NCBI RefSeq assembly: GCF_004361815.1 | Contig: NZ_SNWA01000001.1 | Location: 1,612,001 to 1,676,000, forward strand | DNA from: Paraburkholderia sp. BL10I2N1 | GTDB lineage: Bacteria; Pseudomonadota; Gammaproteobacteria; Burkholderiales; Burkholderiaceae | Length of the DNA: 64,000 bases | Direction: 5' to 3' | Shown: one piece after another, positions 17,455-24,728 of the stretch | Numbering within the stretch: the first letter of the stretch is position 1 | How the letters are laid out: each line of letters starts with the position of its first letter | Program-made: the position numbers and the translations under genes | The notes under the pieces: generated by a model | Seen by the model: only the letters and a program-made list of their open reading frames with translations | Told to the model about the DNA's origin: nothing | The model's database searches: none

Positions 17455-18560
17455 TTACCCGAAACACAGGTGCACATCGAAGGGCTTCTGGTCTCGCAGC
17501 ATGTGGTAGCACGCCCGCGCAAGCTTGTGTGCCAGAGCCTTGATTGCCAGGACGCGGTTCGTCCTGCTCTTCTTGCGATCGTAAAAGCTTCTGGCTTGCG
17601 GGCAGTAACGCATGGCGAAGTTCGCTGCCTCGACAAACGCCCACGCGAGATACTTGTTGCCGTTCCTGGTATTGCCTTCACCCTTCTTCCTGCCGTTACT
17701 CTCCCTCAGGCTGTCAACGCAGCGACAGTAGGAACTGAAGTTGCCGACCTGGGCAAAGCGGCTGATCGATCCGGTCTCGAGCATGATGGTGGTCGCGAGT
17801 GTGTCGCCGATGCCCGGCACCGTCCTGAGCAGGTGGTACTCGGCACGCAGAATCACGCGTTCCCTCAGTCGCTTCTCGAGCGCTTCAATCTGCTGCCCCA
17901 GCGCCTGGCTGACCGCGCGGTTGGCCTCCACGGCCAGCGCGACATCGGGCGTAAATGCGAATTCATCGACCTGGCCGGCCGTCAGCCGTTTGACTGCCTC
18001 GCCATTTATCGTGCTCCCCGTCTGCCGCATCAGGATGCCCTCGATCGAAAGGATCTGCGCTGTGCGATAGCGCACCAGTTGCATGCGCTTGCGTGCCAGG
18101 TCGCGTGCGCTGCGTTCTTCGCGCGGATAGACATAGCCCTCGGGCAGCAACCCGAGCCTCAGCAGCTGCGCCAGATAGGCCGCATCGGCGAAATCGCCGC
18201 TGTGCTTAAGTCCGTCGTATTTCCTGATGGCAGCGGGATGGGCCAGGTGGACCCGGTAGTCTGTGTCCATCAGTCCATCCACCAGCCAGTACCAGTTGTA
18301 CGTACTCTCCACGACCACACCTGCCAGTTCGCGCCGGTACGGTTCAAGCGCCGCCGTGATCTGCGCGAGCTCGTTGGGCAGGCGTTTCTGGTACACGATC
18401 CTGTCGTTCTCGTCGCTGACGATCACGACGCAGTTGTTCGAATGCAGGTCTATGCCACAATAGTTCATGTCGGTCTCCGCAGGGTCAAGTGCGTTTCCCA
18501 AACTGACTTTAACCCTCGTCGCATAACCGCGGCGAGGAGGCCGGCTACATGATCATCATT
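17250..18560 (-). mobile_element. IS110-family insertion sequence (approximate limits)
   Basis: One transposase gene with non-coding flanks of about 200 and 100 bases. IS110 elements usually lack terminal inverted repeats and target-site duplications, so the limits given are estimates. It lies between the vapBC locus and the first GG-leader peptide unit. Confidence 0.6.
17455..18468 (-). CDS. IS110-family DEDD transposase
   Basis: A 337-residue transposase. The N-terminal RuvC-like DEDD domain (MNYCGIDLHSNNCVVIV with the first Asp; VVVESTYNWYWLVDGL with the Glu; KHSGDFADAAYLAQLL with the later Asp residues) is followed by a coiled linker and the C-terminal transposase_20 region. That region includes the helix-hairpin LRTVPGIGDTLATTIM and a Ser-containing segment (CVDSLRESNGRKKGEG, RNGNKYLAWAFVEAA). 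IS110 transposases act with a structured bridge RNA. I chose the ATG at 18468, which matches the family start. The gene appears intact. Confidence 0.92.
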   Translation of the reverse strand: MNYCGIDLHSNNCVVIVSDENDRIVYQKRLPNELAQITAALEPYRRELAGVVVESTYNWYWLVDGLMDTDYRVHLAHPAAIRKYDGLKHSGDFADAAYLAQLLRLGLLPEGYVYPREERSARDLARKRMQLVRYRTAQILSIEGILMRQTGSTINGEAVKRLTAGQVDEFAFTPDVALAVEANRAVSQALGQQIEALEKRLRERVILRAEYHLLRTVPGIGDTLATTIMLETGSISRFAQVGNFSSYCRCVDSLRESNGRKKGEGNTRNGNKYLAWAFVEAANFAMRYCPQARSFYDRKKSRTNRVLAIKALAHKLARACYHMLRDQKPFDVHLCFG

Positions 18561-18703
18561 CAACAATGCGCGACGTGCGAAACGGCTCTGCCGCTCGCTA
18601 AAGGAGCTTGCGGTCTGCCGGGGTGGTCATCATCGCCATTGCCGAGTCCCTTGCTCGAAAGATTGCTCAACCGTACCTCGTACACGCCAAAAGAGCGCGT
18701 GCG

Positions 18704-18736
18704 AAAAAAAGCCCGTCCTTGCGAAGGACGGGCTTT
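18704..18736 (-). terminator. Terminator of peptide unit 1
   Basis: A 9-bp stem GCCCGTCCT / AGGACGGGC (18711-18733) with a short loop is followed, on the minus strand, by seven T residues (18704-18710). It is a textbook intrinsic terminator about 110 bases past the gene's stop. Confidence 0.9.
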
Positions 18737-18842
18737 GACGAGTACCTGACATACTCGTGAGGAAAACTGACGTCTGTGGGAACCGCTGAAATGGAACCCA
18801 TACCCCCGTGACGCGTTCTCCTTCGGAAATGATTGACGAAAG
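18737..18842 (-). other. Conserved 3' untranslated block, unit 1
   Basis: About 100 non-coding bases between stop and terminator, closely similar in all three units (19553-19661 and 20490-20599). In this copy ACGAGTA / TACTCGT (about 18739-18759) forms a perfect 7-bp hairpin that is degenerate in the others. Conservation as strong as the coding part suggests function or very recent duplication. Confidence 0.6.
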
Positions 18843-19106
18843 TTAAATCTGCTTCGCGAGAACCTGGCCGCCGAGGTTATTGATCGAATTGGAAACGGTG
18901 GTCAGATCGAGGTACGTCTTTGTCGATGCATCGACCTGGGTGACGGGCGCCGAAATAGTGTTCGGGCTGGCGAACGAGAAGCCGCCGCCATTGGCAATAG
19001 CGTTGACGCCATTGTTCTGGAATACGCTGCCGCCGCTAACGGCGGTCATTTCCTTGCGGCTAAGTTCTTTGTCGAGGGACAGGTCTTTGATCATCAGCGA
19101 GGTCAT
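18843..19106 (-). CDS. GG-leader small protein, copy 1
   Basis: An 87-residue protein. Residues 1-26 form a leader ending in a double glycine (KDLSLDKELSRKEMTAVSGG), with the charged/hydrophobic pattern of leaders cut by C39-peptidase ABC transporters in class II bacteriocins and similar peptides. Residues 27-87 would be the mature part: Asn/Gly/Ser-rich (FQNNGVNAIANGGGFSF), then TQVDASTKTYLDLTT, NNLGGQVLAKQI. It has no cysteine, so no lanthipeptide or disulfide. AAGGAG precedes the ATG. This copy ends in Ile and has SAPVT where the others have TAPVT. No transporter or maturation enzyme is in the window. Role unknown; a secreted peptide is the natural inference. Confidence 0.8.
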   Translation of the reverse strand: MTSLMIKDLSLDKELSRKEMTAVSGGSVFQNNGVNAIANGGGFSFASPNTISAPVTQVDASTKTYLDLTTVSNSINNLGGQVLAKQI

Positions 19107-19175
19107 GATAAATCTCCTTGATTTGCTTCGGTTCAGGTTGGGAAGAGCACGATTTGTTTGCGCTCGCAGCTACAT

Positions 19176-19192
19176 ATGCACGGGGTGTGCCA
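19176..19192 (-). promoter_or_regulatory. Sigma-54-type -24/-12 promoter, unit 1
   Basis: On the minus strand TGGCACACCCCGTGCAT has GG and GC separated by exactly 10 bases, the spacing required by RpoN (TGGCACG-N4-TTGC). Transcription would start about 12 bases further on, leaving a leader of about 60 bases before the ATG at 19106. Confidence 0.75.
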
Positions 19193-19303
19193 GTCTCGGC
19201 CCGGTGGCCCGATAAACGATCTAATGGACTGAAAATAAAGGAGATTAATTTCGCGGCGCTCGTTGAATGAGGTTTCAGGCTGCGCCGGAAAAAAACGAAG
19301 TCT

Positions 19304-19351
19304 TGTTTCAGCAAACACATTCCCGGGCAACTGTTTGCGTTAATCGAACAG
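19304..19351 (-). promoter_or_regulatory. Paired dyads upstream of unit 1 (candidate enhancer sites)
   Basis: TGTTTCAGCAAACA at 19304-19317 (TGTTT/AAACA arms) and CTGTTT-N9-GAACAG at 19331-19351 lie 112 and 139 bases upstream of the -24 box, with 13 bases between them. The same arrangement occurs in units 2 and 3. Bacterial enhancer-binding proteins that activate sigma-54 polymerase bind such dyads at this distance. Confidence 0.55.
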
Positions 19352-19520
19352 GGCCGTGCCAAGCGGTCGTCGTGGCGGCAGGGCTGTGCGCCGCCGATGC
19401 GAATAAGGCTGTGACGTGGCTAGCAGACCTATTGTCCTGACCGATGCCAAGCGTGCATCCCACCATCGTCACGCGGCTGCACAGCTCCGGTTCGGCCTCG
19501 TGTACGCCGAAAAGCGTGCA

Positions 19521-19553
19521 ATAAGAAAAGCCCGTCCCTGAGAGGGACGGGCC
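19521..19553 (-). terminator. Terminator of peptide unit 2
   Basis: GCCCGTCCC / GGGACGGGC (19530-19552) is a 9-bp GC-rich stem with a 5-base loop, followed on the minus strand by TTTTCTTAT. Confidence 0.88.
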
Positions 19554-19661
19554 TGGGCGAGCACCTGACATGCCCGTGAGGAGAACTGACGTTTGTGGGA
19601 ACCGCTGCAACGGAACCCATACCCCTGTAACGCGTTCTCCTTCGGAAAGGATAGCCGACGC

Positions 19662-19925
19662 TTAAAATTGCTTCGCCAGAACCTGGCCGCCGAGGTTATT
19701 GATCGAATTGTTAAGCGTGGTCAGGTCGACGTACGTCTTTGTCGATGCATCCACCTGGGTGACCGGCGCCGTAATGACGTTCGGGCTGGCGAACGAGAAG
19801 CCGGCACCATTGGCGATAGCGTTGACGCCGTTGTTCTGGAACAAGCTGCCGCCGCTTACTGCGGTCATTTCCTTGCGGCTAAGTTCTTTGTCGAGGGACA
19901 GGTCTTTGATCATCAGCGAGGTCAT
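19662..19925 (-). CDS. GG-leader small protein, copy 2
   Basis: An 87-residue paralogue with an identical 26-residue GG leader. The mature part differs from copy 1 at scattered sites: SLFQNN for SVFQNN, IANGAGFSF for IANGGGFSF, NVITAPVT, TTLNNSINNL, terminal KQF. The pattern of conservative changes with no frame damage suggests selection to keep all copies functional. The ATG at 19925 is preceded by AAGGAG; the longer open frame upstream runs through the promoter and is not coding. Confidence 0.8.
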   Translation of the reverse strand: MTSLMIKDLSLDKELSRKEMTAVSGGSLFQNNGVNAIANGAGFSFASPNVITAPVTQVDASTKTYVDLTTLNNSINNLGGQVLAKQF

Positions 19926-19989
19926 GATAAATCTCCTTGATTTGCTTCGGTTCGGGAAGAGCACGATTCGTTTGCGCTCGCAGGTACAT

Positions 19990-20006
19990 ATGCACGGGGC
20001 GTGCCA
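19990..20006 (-). promoter_or_regulatory. Sigma-54-type -24/-12 promoter, unit 2
   Basis: TGGCACGCCCCGTGCAT on the minus strand, with GG (20005-20004) and GC (19993-19992) 10 bases apart. It is identical to the unit 3 promoter and one base different from unit 1. Confidence 0.75.
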
Positions 20007-20116
20007 GTCTCGCCCCAGTGCTCTGGAGGCTGACGTAACAGCCTGAAAACAAAGGAAATTGGTTTCGCCGCCGCTCTTGAAAGAGGTTTCAGGCTGCGCT
20101 TTGAAAAATGAAGTCC

Positions 20117-20164
20117 TGTTTCGGCAAACACATTGCAGAGCACCTGTTAGCTCTGACCGAACAG
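20117..20164 (-). promoter_or_regulatory. Paired dyads upstream of unit 2 (candidate enhancer sites)
   Basis: TGTTTCGGCAAACA at 20117-20130 and CTGTTA-N9-GAACAG at 20144-20164, separated by 13 bases, about 111 bases upstream of the -24 box. The second dyad has one arm mismatch. Confidence 0.55.
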
Positions 20165-20460
20165 AACTCGAGCTCTTCAGTCGTCGTGCCACAAGACTTG
20201 AGCGCGGCCGATGCGAGTAAGGCTCTGACATGGCAAGCGAGCGTTTTGCCCTGACCGATGTCGAGCGTGCATATGCGCTTCAGAAAACAGGCGGGAGGGG
20301 CTAGGCAAACACCATGAGCGCGCGTCAGACCGAAGGCAGAACGTCGCGGATGTACGCGGGCGAGAGTGGGATTTGCGATGAGAGACCACGGTTGTGCCAC
20401 CATCGTCACGCGGGTGGAAAGCCGCGATTCGGCCTCATAGACACCGAAAAGCGTGCAATA

Positions 20461-20490
20461 AGAAAAGCCCGTCCCTGAAAGGGACGGGCC
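20461..20490 (-). terminator. Terminator of peptide unit 3
   Basis: GCCCGTCCCT / AGGGACGGGC (20467-20489) is a stem of about 10 bp with a tiny loop, followed on the minus strand by TTTTCT. Confidence 0.88.
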
Positions 20491-20599
20491 TGGACGAGCA
20501 CCTGACAATGCCAGTGAGGAAAACTGACGTTTGTGGGAACCGCTGCAACGGAACCCATACCCCTGTAACGCGTTCTCCTTCGGAAATGATAGCCGAAGC

Positions 20600-20863
20600 T
20601 TAAAACTGCTTCGCCAGAACCTGGCCGCCGAGGTTATTGATCGTATTGGAAATGTTGGTCAGATCGACGTACGTCTTTGTCGATGCATCGACCTGGGTGA
20701 CGGGCGCCGTAATGACGTTCGGGCTGGCGAACGAGAAGCCGCCGCCATTGGCGATAGCGTTGACGCCGTTGTTCTGGAACACGCTGCCGCCGCTTACTGC
20801 GGTCATTTCCTTGCGGCTAAGTTCTTTGTCGAGGGACAGGTCTTTGATCATCAGCGAGGTCAT
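20600..20863 (-). CDS. GG-leader small protein, copy 3
   Basis: An 87-residue paralogue with the same leader (KDLSLDKELSRKEMTAVSGG) and a mature part closest to copy 2 (SPNVITAPVTQVDASTKTY) but with TNISNTINNL in place of TTLNNSINNL and GGG instead of GAG. The ribosome site reads ACGGAG rather than AAGGAG. It is the most upstream of the three and has its own promoter, dyads and terminator. Confidence 0.8.
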   Translation of the reverse strand: MTSLMIKDLSLDKELSRKEMTAVSGGSVFQNNGVNAIANGGGFSFASPNVITAPVTQVDASTKTYVDLTNISNTINNLGGQVLAKQF

Positions 20864-20926
20864 GATAAATCTCCGTGATTTGCTTCGGTCGGGAAGAGCA
20901 CGATTCGTTTGCGCTCGCAGGTACAT

Positions 20927-20943
20927 ATGCACGGGGCGTGCCA
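20927..20943 (-). promoter_or_regulatory. Sigma-54-type -24/-12 promoter, unit 3
   Basis: TGGCACGCCCCGTGCAT on the minus strand; GG at 20942-20941 and GC at 20930-20929 with 10 bases between. Confidence 0.75.
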
Positions 20944-21054
20944 GGCGCGACCCAGTGGCCCGCTGGATGACGTAACTGACGGAAAACAAAGGAAATTGGT
21001 TTCGCCGGCGCTCATTGAACGAGGTTTCAGGCTGCGCTTTGAAAAATGAAGTCC

Positions 21055-21102
21055 TGTTTCGGCAAACACATCGCAGAGCACCTGTTCACTCTGACCGAAC
21101 AG
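21055..21102 (-). promoter_or_regulatory. Paired dyads upstream of unit 3 (candidate enhancer sites)
   Basis: TGTTTCGGCAAACA at 21055-21068 and CTGTTC-N9-GAACAG (perfect arms) at 21082-21102, 13 bases apart, 112 bases upstream of the -24 box. Similarity between the units fades shortly after this point, so the duplicated segment includes these sites. Confidence 0.55.
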
Positions 21103-21277
21103 AGGTGTGCTTTTCAAGGTTGTTGCCGCTCGCGGCAATAACCTGCTCGCTCGGGCGGCGCTGATTTCATCACCCGGCGCCTCTGGACTGGGCGGTTCTG
21201 CGGACCCGGCTCTGAGCCGGGATTGCCGTTCGCACGACGCCCTGCTGTCTCGCCGGGCAATGCGCCGAGGCGCGTCG

Positions 21278-21496
21278 TCAGTCTGGCGCCCAGTGCCCGT
21301 GAATCCATGCCCAGTGGTTGCCTTCCCAGCGGTAGTGTCCTTTGACCCAGTGATAGCCGGGGGCGGGCGCGACCGGTACGACTTCGACAACGGGCTCCGG
21401 TTGAGGTGGTCGCGCGGGCTCGACGACGCATGCGTTCAGCGACGCCGCACACAGACTCCAAAGAAACGCTCTGCTGACTACACCTCTGATTTTCAT
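21278..21496 (-). CDS. Small YXWXGXW-repeat lipoprotein
   Basis: A 72-residue protein with a signal ending in LNAC (lipobox Cys), a Pro/Val-rich linker, and tryptophan-rich repeats YHWVKGHYRWEGNHWAWIHGHW characteristic of the YXWXGXW family (quoted in full spacing: W-x2-GHYRW-x-G-x2-W). Such lipoproteins are common in Burkholderiaceae; their role is unknown. I chose the ATG at 21496, which has GGGAG upstream; an ATG four codons earlier is possible. Confidence 0.8.
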   Translation of the reverse strand: MKIRGVVSRAFLWSLCAASLNACVVEPARPPQPEPVVEVVPVAPAPGYHWVKGHYRWEGNHWAWIHGHWAPD

Positions 21497-21553
21497 TTCC
21501 ACTCCCATTGACGTTTTATGTATACGATGTGCGCTCGACAGGCCAACCGGGAT

Positions 21554-22711
21554 TCACGAACGCACCAGCCCGGTCAACGGACGCGTCGTCCCTGCCTGTC
21601 CAAACAGCGCCGCCGCAGTTCGATGAGGATCTATCCCGAGGCTCTCGCTCGCTGCGCCGGAGATCAGTGCGTCGAGTGATGTCGTGGGCTTGAGGTCACG
21701 GGCTTCGTAGAGTTCGCCAGGTTTGAGGCCTGGCCAGTCGGCAAGCACACGTCCACCCGCGACCGCGCCACCGATCAACATCGCTACGGAACCCGTGCCG
21801 TGATCGGTGCCGCCTGTGCCATTGGCCGCGGCGGTTCTGCCGAACTCCGTGGCAACCAGCACGGTGGTTTTGTTCCATAACGGACCCATGCCGTCACGCA
21901 GTGCCGCGAGCATCGTGTCGAGCGCCTTCAGCTGATTCGCGAGACGCGGATTCTGCGCGCTATGGGTGTCCCAGCCACCGGTCTCGATCATCGCGATGCG
22001 CAGGCCGTCGTCACGCGCAAGAAAGCTGGCTGCGAGCTTGCCGAGGCTCGCTGGATCCTGGCGTGCGCCGGCGTCGCCCGCCAGCCCGCGCGCGGTCATC
22101 GCCGATTCCCACAGAGGGCGCAATTGCGCATCCTGTTCGTAGAGTTGGGACACCCGCATAAGCAGATCGTCGGGTGCCTGAGGCAACGCCGATGGCGCAT
22201 AAGATGTCACTTCCGCCTTGCCGCGCAAGGCCATCGGTACGGTGGGCGCGAATGCAATGGCGCTTTCGCGGGTGGCTGGCAGCAGCGCGACAAGCCGGTT
22301 CAGCCAGCCGTCCTTCACCTGATAAGGCGATGCGCCGCCCGTTTCCAGCACGTTCTGTCCGTCGAAGTGCGAGCGGTCCCGATACGGCGACGCCACCGCG
22401 TGCACGAACAGGGCCTCGCCATGGGCATACATCTTCGCGGTCTGCGCGAGCGAGGGATGCAGCGCAAACGTGCCGTCGAGTCTCGTCGCGGTTGACGCAT
22501 CGATAGCAAGCGCACCGCGCAGTTTCGCGTAGTCCGGTTCGGCGTAGGGCACGACGATGTTCAGCCCGTCGGCCGCGCCGCGCTGGATCACGAAGACGAA
22601 GCGGCGTTCGGTCTGAACGCTGGCGAACGCGATGTGCGGAGACACAAGGATGGCCCCCGCGCCGGCGGCGGCAAAGCTCAGGAACGTGCGACGGGAAAGC
22701 ATGACGTTCAT
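21554..22711 (-). CDS. DUF1501 family Tat-exported protein
   Basis: A 385-residue protein with a twin-arginine signal (LSRRTFLSFAAAGAGA, cleavage near IAFA). The DUF1501 body contains FVFVIQRGAADGLNIVVPY, YRDRSHFDGQNVLETG, IAMIETGGWDTHSAQN, VATEFGRTAAANGTGGTDHGTGS and AGGRVLADWPGL. The fold is related to sulfatases/alkaline phosphatases; the activity is unproven. The start overlaps the DUF1800 stop by ATGA. DUF1800 and DUF1501 genes are paired across many bacteria and are probably a functional unit in the periplasm. Confidence 0.9.
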   Translation of the reverse strand: MNVMLSRRTFLSFAAAGAGAILVSPHIAFASVQTERRFVFVIQRGAADGLNIVVPYAEPDYAKLRGALAIDASTATRLDGTFALHPSLAQTAKMYAHGEALFVHAVASPYRDRSHFDGQNVLETGGASPYQVKDGWLNRLVALLPATRESAIAFAPTVPMALRGKAEVTSYAPSALPQAPDDLLMRVSQLYEQDAQLRPLWESAMTARGLAGDAGARQDPASLGKLAASFLARDDGLRIAMIETGGWDTHSAQNPRLANQLKALDTMLAALRDGMGPLWNKTTVLVATEFGRTAAANGTGGTDHGTGSVAMLIGGAVAGGRVLADWPGLKPGELYEARDLKPTTSLDALISGAASESLGIDPHRTAAALFGQAGTTRPLTGLVRS

Positions 22712-24159
22712 CTCCGTTGAAAGTCCGGCGAGACCAGCAACAGCGCAATCGCTGTCGACGCGCTTTCCGCGTGCGACACCGCGGCTTCGGTCGCGGGGCT
22801 GAGCGAACCGCCCAGCAGCGTCTGTCCAAGCGCGCGCGCATCGAGCTGGTCGCCGACACGCGCGGCGAGGCGCTGGGCGACTTCGACGCGGCGCACGAGG
22901 GCGTCGGGCGCGGCCCAGCTTGCTGCGATGTCGTCGTAGCCGGCGGGCGATCCCGGTCGCCAGACGGGCTGGCCAAGTTGCGTCAGGAGCGGCGCGGCCT
23001 GAAGGTTGCCGGTGTCTTGCCAGCCGAGGCCGCGCAGCGACGAAATCGCCCACTCCCACGGGGTTTTGAACTTCACGGCAACCGGGGTCCAGGCTTCCGG
23101 CGCATCGAGCAGGGCACGATAGACCGTCGGCAGATCGCCGCCGCTGCGCCTGAACGCGTCCGCGAGACGGGCGCTCAAACTGGCGGGCGGATTGTCGGCG
23201 ACGAAGTGGCGCGCGAGCTTGCTGGCGATATGCTGCGCGGTCGAAGGCGACGCAGCGAGGTCGTGCAGGATCGCCAGCCCCTGATTCTCACCAGGCTGGT
23301 CGTAGCGCCGGTCCAGGATGGTCCGCGAACCGGGTTCGTGCAGCGCCGCACGGAATACGTATTCGCCTGGCGTGGCGCCAGGCGGCTGCGGCCCCTGAAC
23401 GCCGGCAATACTCCAGCCGGTCAACGCGCGAGCGAACTCCGTCACGTCGTCCTGCGTGTAGCCGCTGCGCACGCCGAGCGTGTGCAGTTCCATGATTTCG
23501 CGCGCGAGGTTCTCATTCAGACCGCGCTTGCGCTCCGGGTTACGCTCTGCGGCACGCATCGCGGCCATGCTGTCGGGGCCGACCGAGCGTGTCTGATCCA
23601 GAAAAACCTGCATGGCCGGATGGCGTTCCACTGCGACCAGCATGTCTTCAAACCGTCCCAGCACATGCGGACGAATGGCCTCTGCCTCGAATGCACCCGC
23701 AATCGCCGCGACGGCGGGCTTGTCGCCGGATACCGCGAAGTGATTCGCCCAGAAGTGCACGAGCCGCTCGACGAACGGCGCAGGCGTGGTCAGCGCGCTG
23801 TTGACGCGTGCGTTCACTGCCGAGCGATACACGTCGCGAACTTCTTCGCGAATGGCCTTGTTGGCGGCCTGCCTCGCCGTCGCGTCAGCCGCCTGGCCGG
23901 CGCTGGCGCTTTGCTGATCCGGGGGAGTCTGCGGGATTTGCGAGCTTTGTAGCTTCTGCTGACGTTGCTGGGCAAGTTCGGTTGCAAGTGACGCCGCAGT
24001 CGGCTGGTTGGCCCATGCGGCAGGCCGTGGTTGATACTGGTCGAACTGCGCGAGCAGCCACGCCTTGGGTTCGCGAGGCGGTGCGTCGTCCGGGCGCGCG
24101 CCGAGACCGAAGCGGTTCAGCGCGATAGCCGCGGCAGTGTCGTTTGATGAAATTGCCAT
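22708..24159 (-). CDS. DUF1800 family protein
   Basis: A 483-residue protein. It has ALNRFGLGARPDD at the N-terminus, then FVERLVHFWANHFAVSG, AVERHPAMQVFLDQTRSVGP, NENLAREIMELHTLGVRSGYTQDDVTEFARALTGW (in parts LAREIMELHTLGV, DDVTEFARALTGW), and LARHFVADNPPASLSARLADAFRRSGGDL, all typical of DUF1800. The family function is unknown. I chose the ATG at 24159, matching the family start; the extension to 24285 overlaps the upstream gene. It is coupled to DUF1501 by ATGA and starts 74 bases after the Spy-like gene. Confidence 0.9.
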   Translation of the reverse strand: MAISSNDTAAAIALNRFGLGARPDDAPPREPKAWLLAQFDQYQPRPAAWANQPTAASLATELAQQRQQKLQSSQIPQTPPDQQSASAGQAADATARQAANKAIREEVRDVYRSAVNARVNSALTTPAPFVERLVHFWANHFAVSGDKPAVAAIAGAFEAEAIRPHVLGRFEDMLVAVERHPAMQVFLDQTRSVGPDSMAAMRAAERNPERKRGLNENLAREIMELHTLGVRSGYTQDDVTEFARALTGWSIAGVQGPQPPGATPGEYVFRAALHEPGSRTILDRRYDQPGENQGLAILHDLAASPSTAQHIASKLARHFVADNPPASLSARLADAFRRSGGDLPTVYRALLDAPEAWTPVAVKFKTPWEWAISSLRGLGWQDTGNLQAAPLLTQLGQPVWRPGSPAGYDDIAASWAAPDALVRRVEVAQRLAARVGDQLDARALGQTLLGGSLSPATEAAVSHAESASTAIALLLVSPDFQRR

Positions 24160-24233
24160 GCCGTTCTCTTCAGGCGTTGGATATTCCCTTAAACGACACG
24201 CGCCGCAAATTCCGTCGCGCCATGCAAAAAGAT

Positions 24234-24728
24234 TTACTGGCTGGCGGGCTGGCTCGCGGCGACGGCCGGTTGCGGCTCGCGCCATTGCCCGCGCTGTTTG
24301 AGGCTGTCGGCGAATTTGACGCGCTCCTCCGGCGTAAGCGAGGCCGCGAAATCCGCGACGCTGCTTTCGACCTGCGCCCGCAGCGCGCTATCGGCGGCCC
24401 GCGTGCGGGCCAGCGCGGCATCCAGCGCAGCGCGGTCGAGTTGCGGTGCGGCGAGCAGGCGCAGCACCTCGCGACGGCCCTCACGGCCCTCGCGCGCGAA
24501 TTGCCGCCCCTCCCGGCGTGCTTCCTTCAGATCGTCGAGGAACGCTTCCTGTCGCTCAGCCGACAGTTCCCCGGCGGCGAAGCGCAGCGCCCGTTGCTGG
24601 GCCACCGCCACGCCCGACGGGCGGTGTGCGGCGAACCATTGGTACGCCCCGCCGGCAATCGCGCCAAGCAGAAACACATTGAGCACCAGCGAGCCCACCA
24701 GCAGGAACTTCCATCGTCCGCCGTTCAT
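24234..24728 (-). CDS. Spy/CpxP-like periplasmic heavy-metal sensor protein
   Basis: A 164-residue protein with an N-terminal membrane anchor (FLLVGSLVLNVFLLGAIAGGA) and a helical, Arg/Glu-rich periplasmic part with the LTxxER-like repeats of the Metal_resist/Spy superfamily (LSAERQEAFLDDLKEARREG, LTPEERVKFADSLKQRG). Proteins of this type act as chaperones or metal sensors feeding an ECF sigma system. ATGA overlap with the upstream putative anti-sigma gene supports a shared regulatory role. Confidence 0.8.
   Translation of the reverse strand: MNGGRWKFLLVGSLVLNVFLLGAIAGGAYQWFAAHRPSGVAVAQQRALRFAAGELSAERQEAFLDDLKEARREGRQFAREGREGRREVLRLLAAPQLDRAALDAALARTRAADSALRAQVESSVADFAASLTPEERVKFADSLKQRGQWREPQPAVAASQPASQ

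Larger units (their letters stand above)
18690..21102 (-). repeat. Three tandem copies of a complete peptide transcription unit
   Basis: Three imperfect direct repeats of about 0.8-0.94 kb (start codons at 19106, 19925, 20863) each contain, in minus-strand order: a 21-bp dyad, a 14-bp dyad, a sigma-54-type promoter, a strong ribosome site, an 87-codon gene, a conserved 3' untranslated stretch and a hairpin terminator. Similarity extends well beyond the coding part. Copies 2 and 3 (19925, 20863) are closest to each other; copy 1 (next to the IS) is most diverged. Confidence 0.9.

Noticed and set aside
17374..18552. Long plus-strand frame opposite the IS110 transposase
   Set aside because: It mirrors the transposase gene on the other strand; typical antisense shadow in high-GC DNA.
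19662..20231. 189-residue version of GG-leader copy 2
   Set aside because: The upstream extension passes through the promoter and dyads, is not present in the other copies, and the AAGGAG site marks the ATG at 19925.
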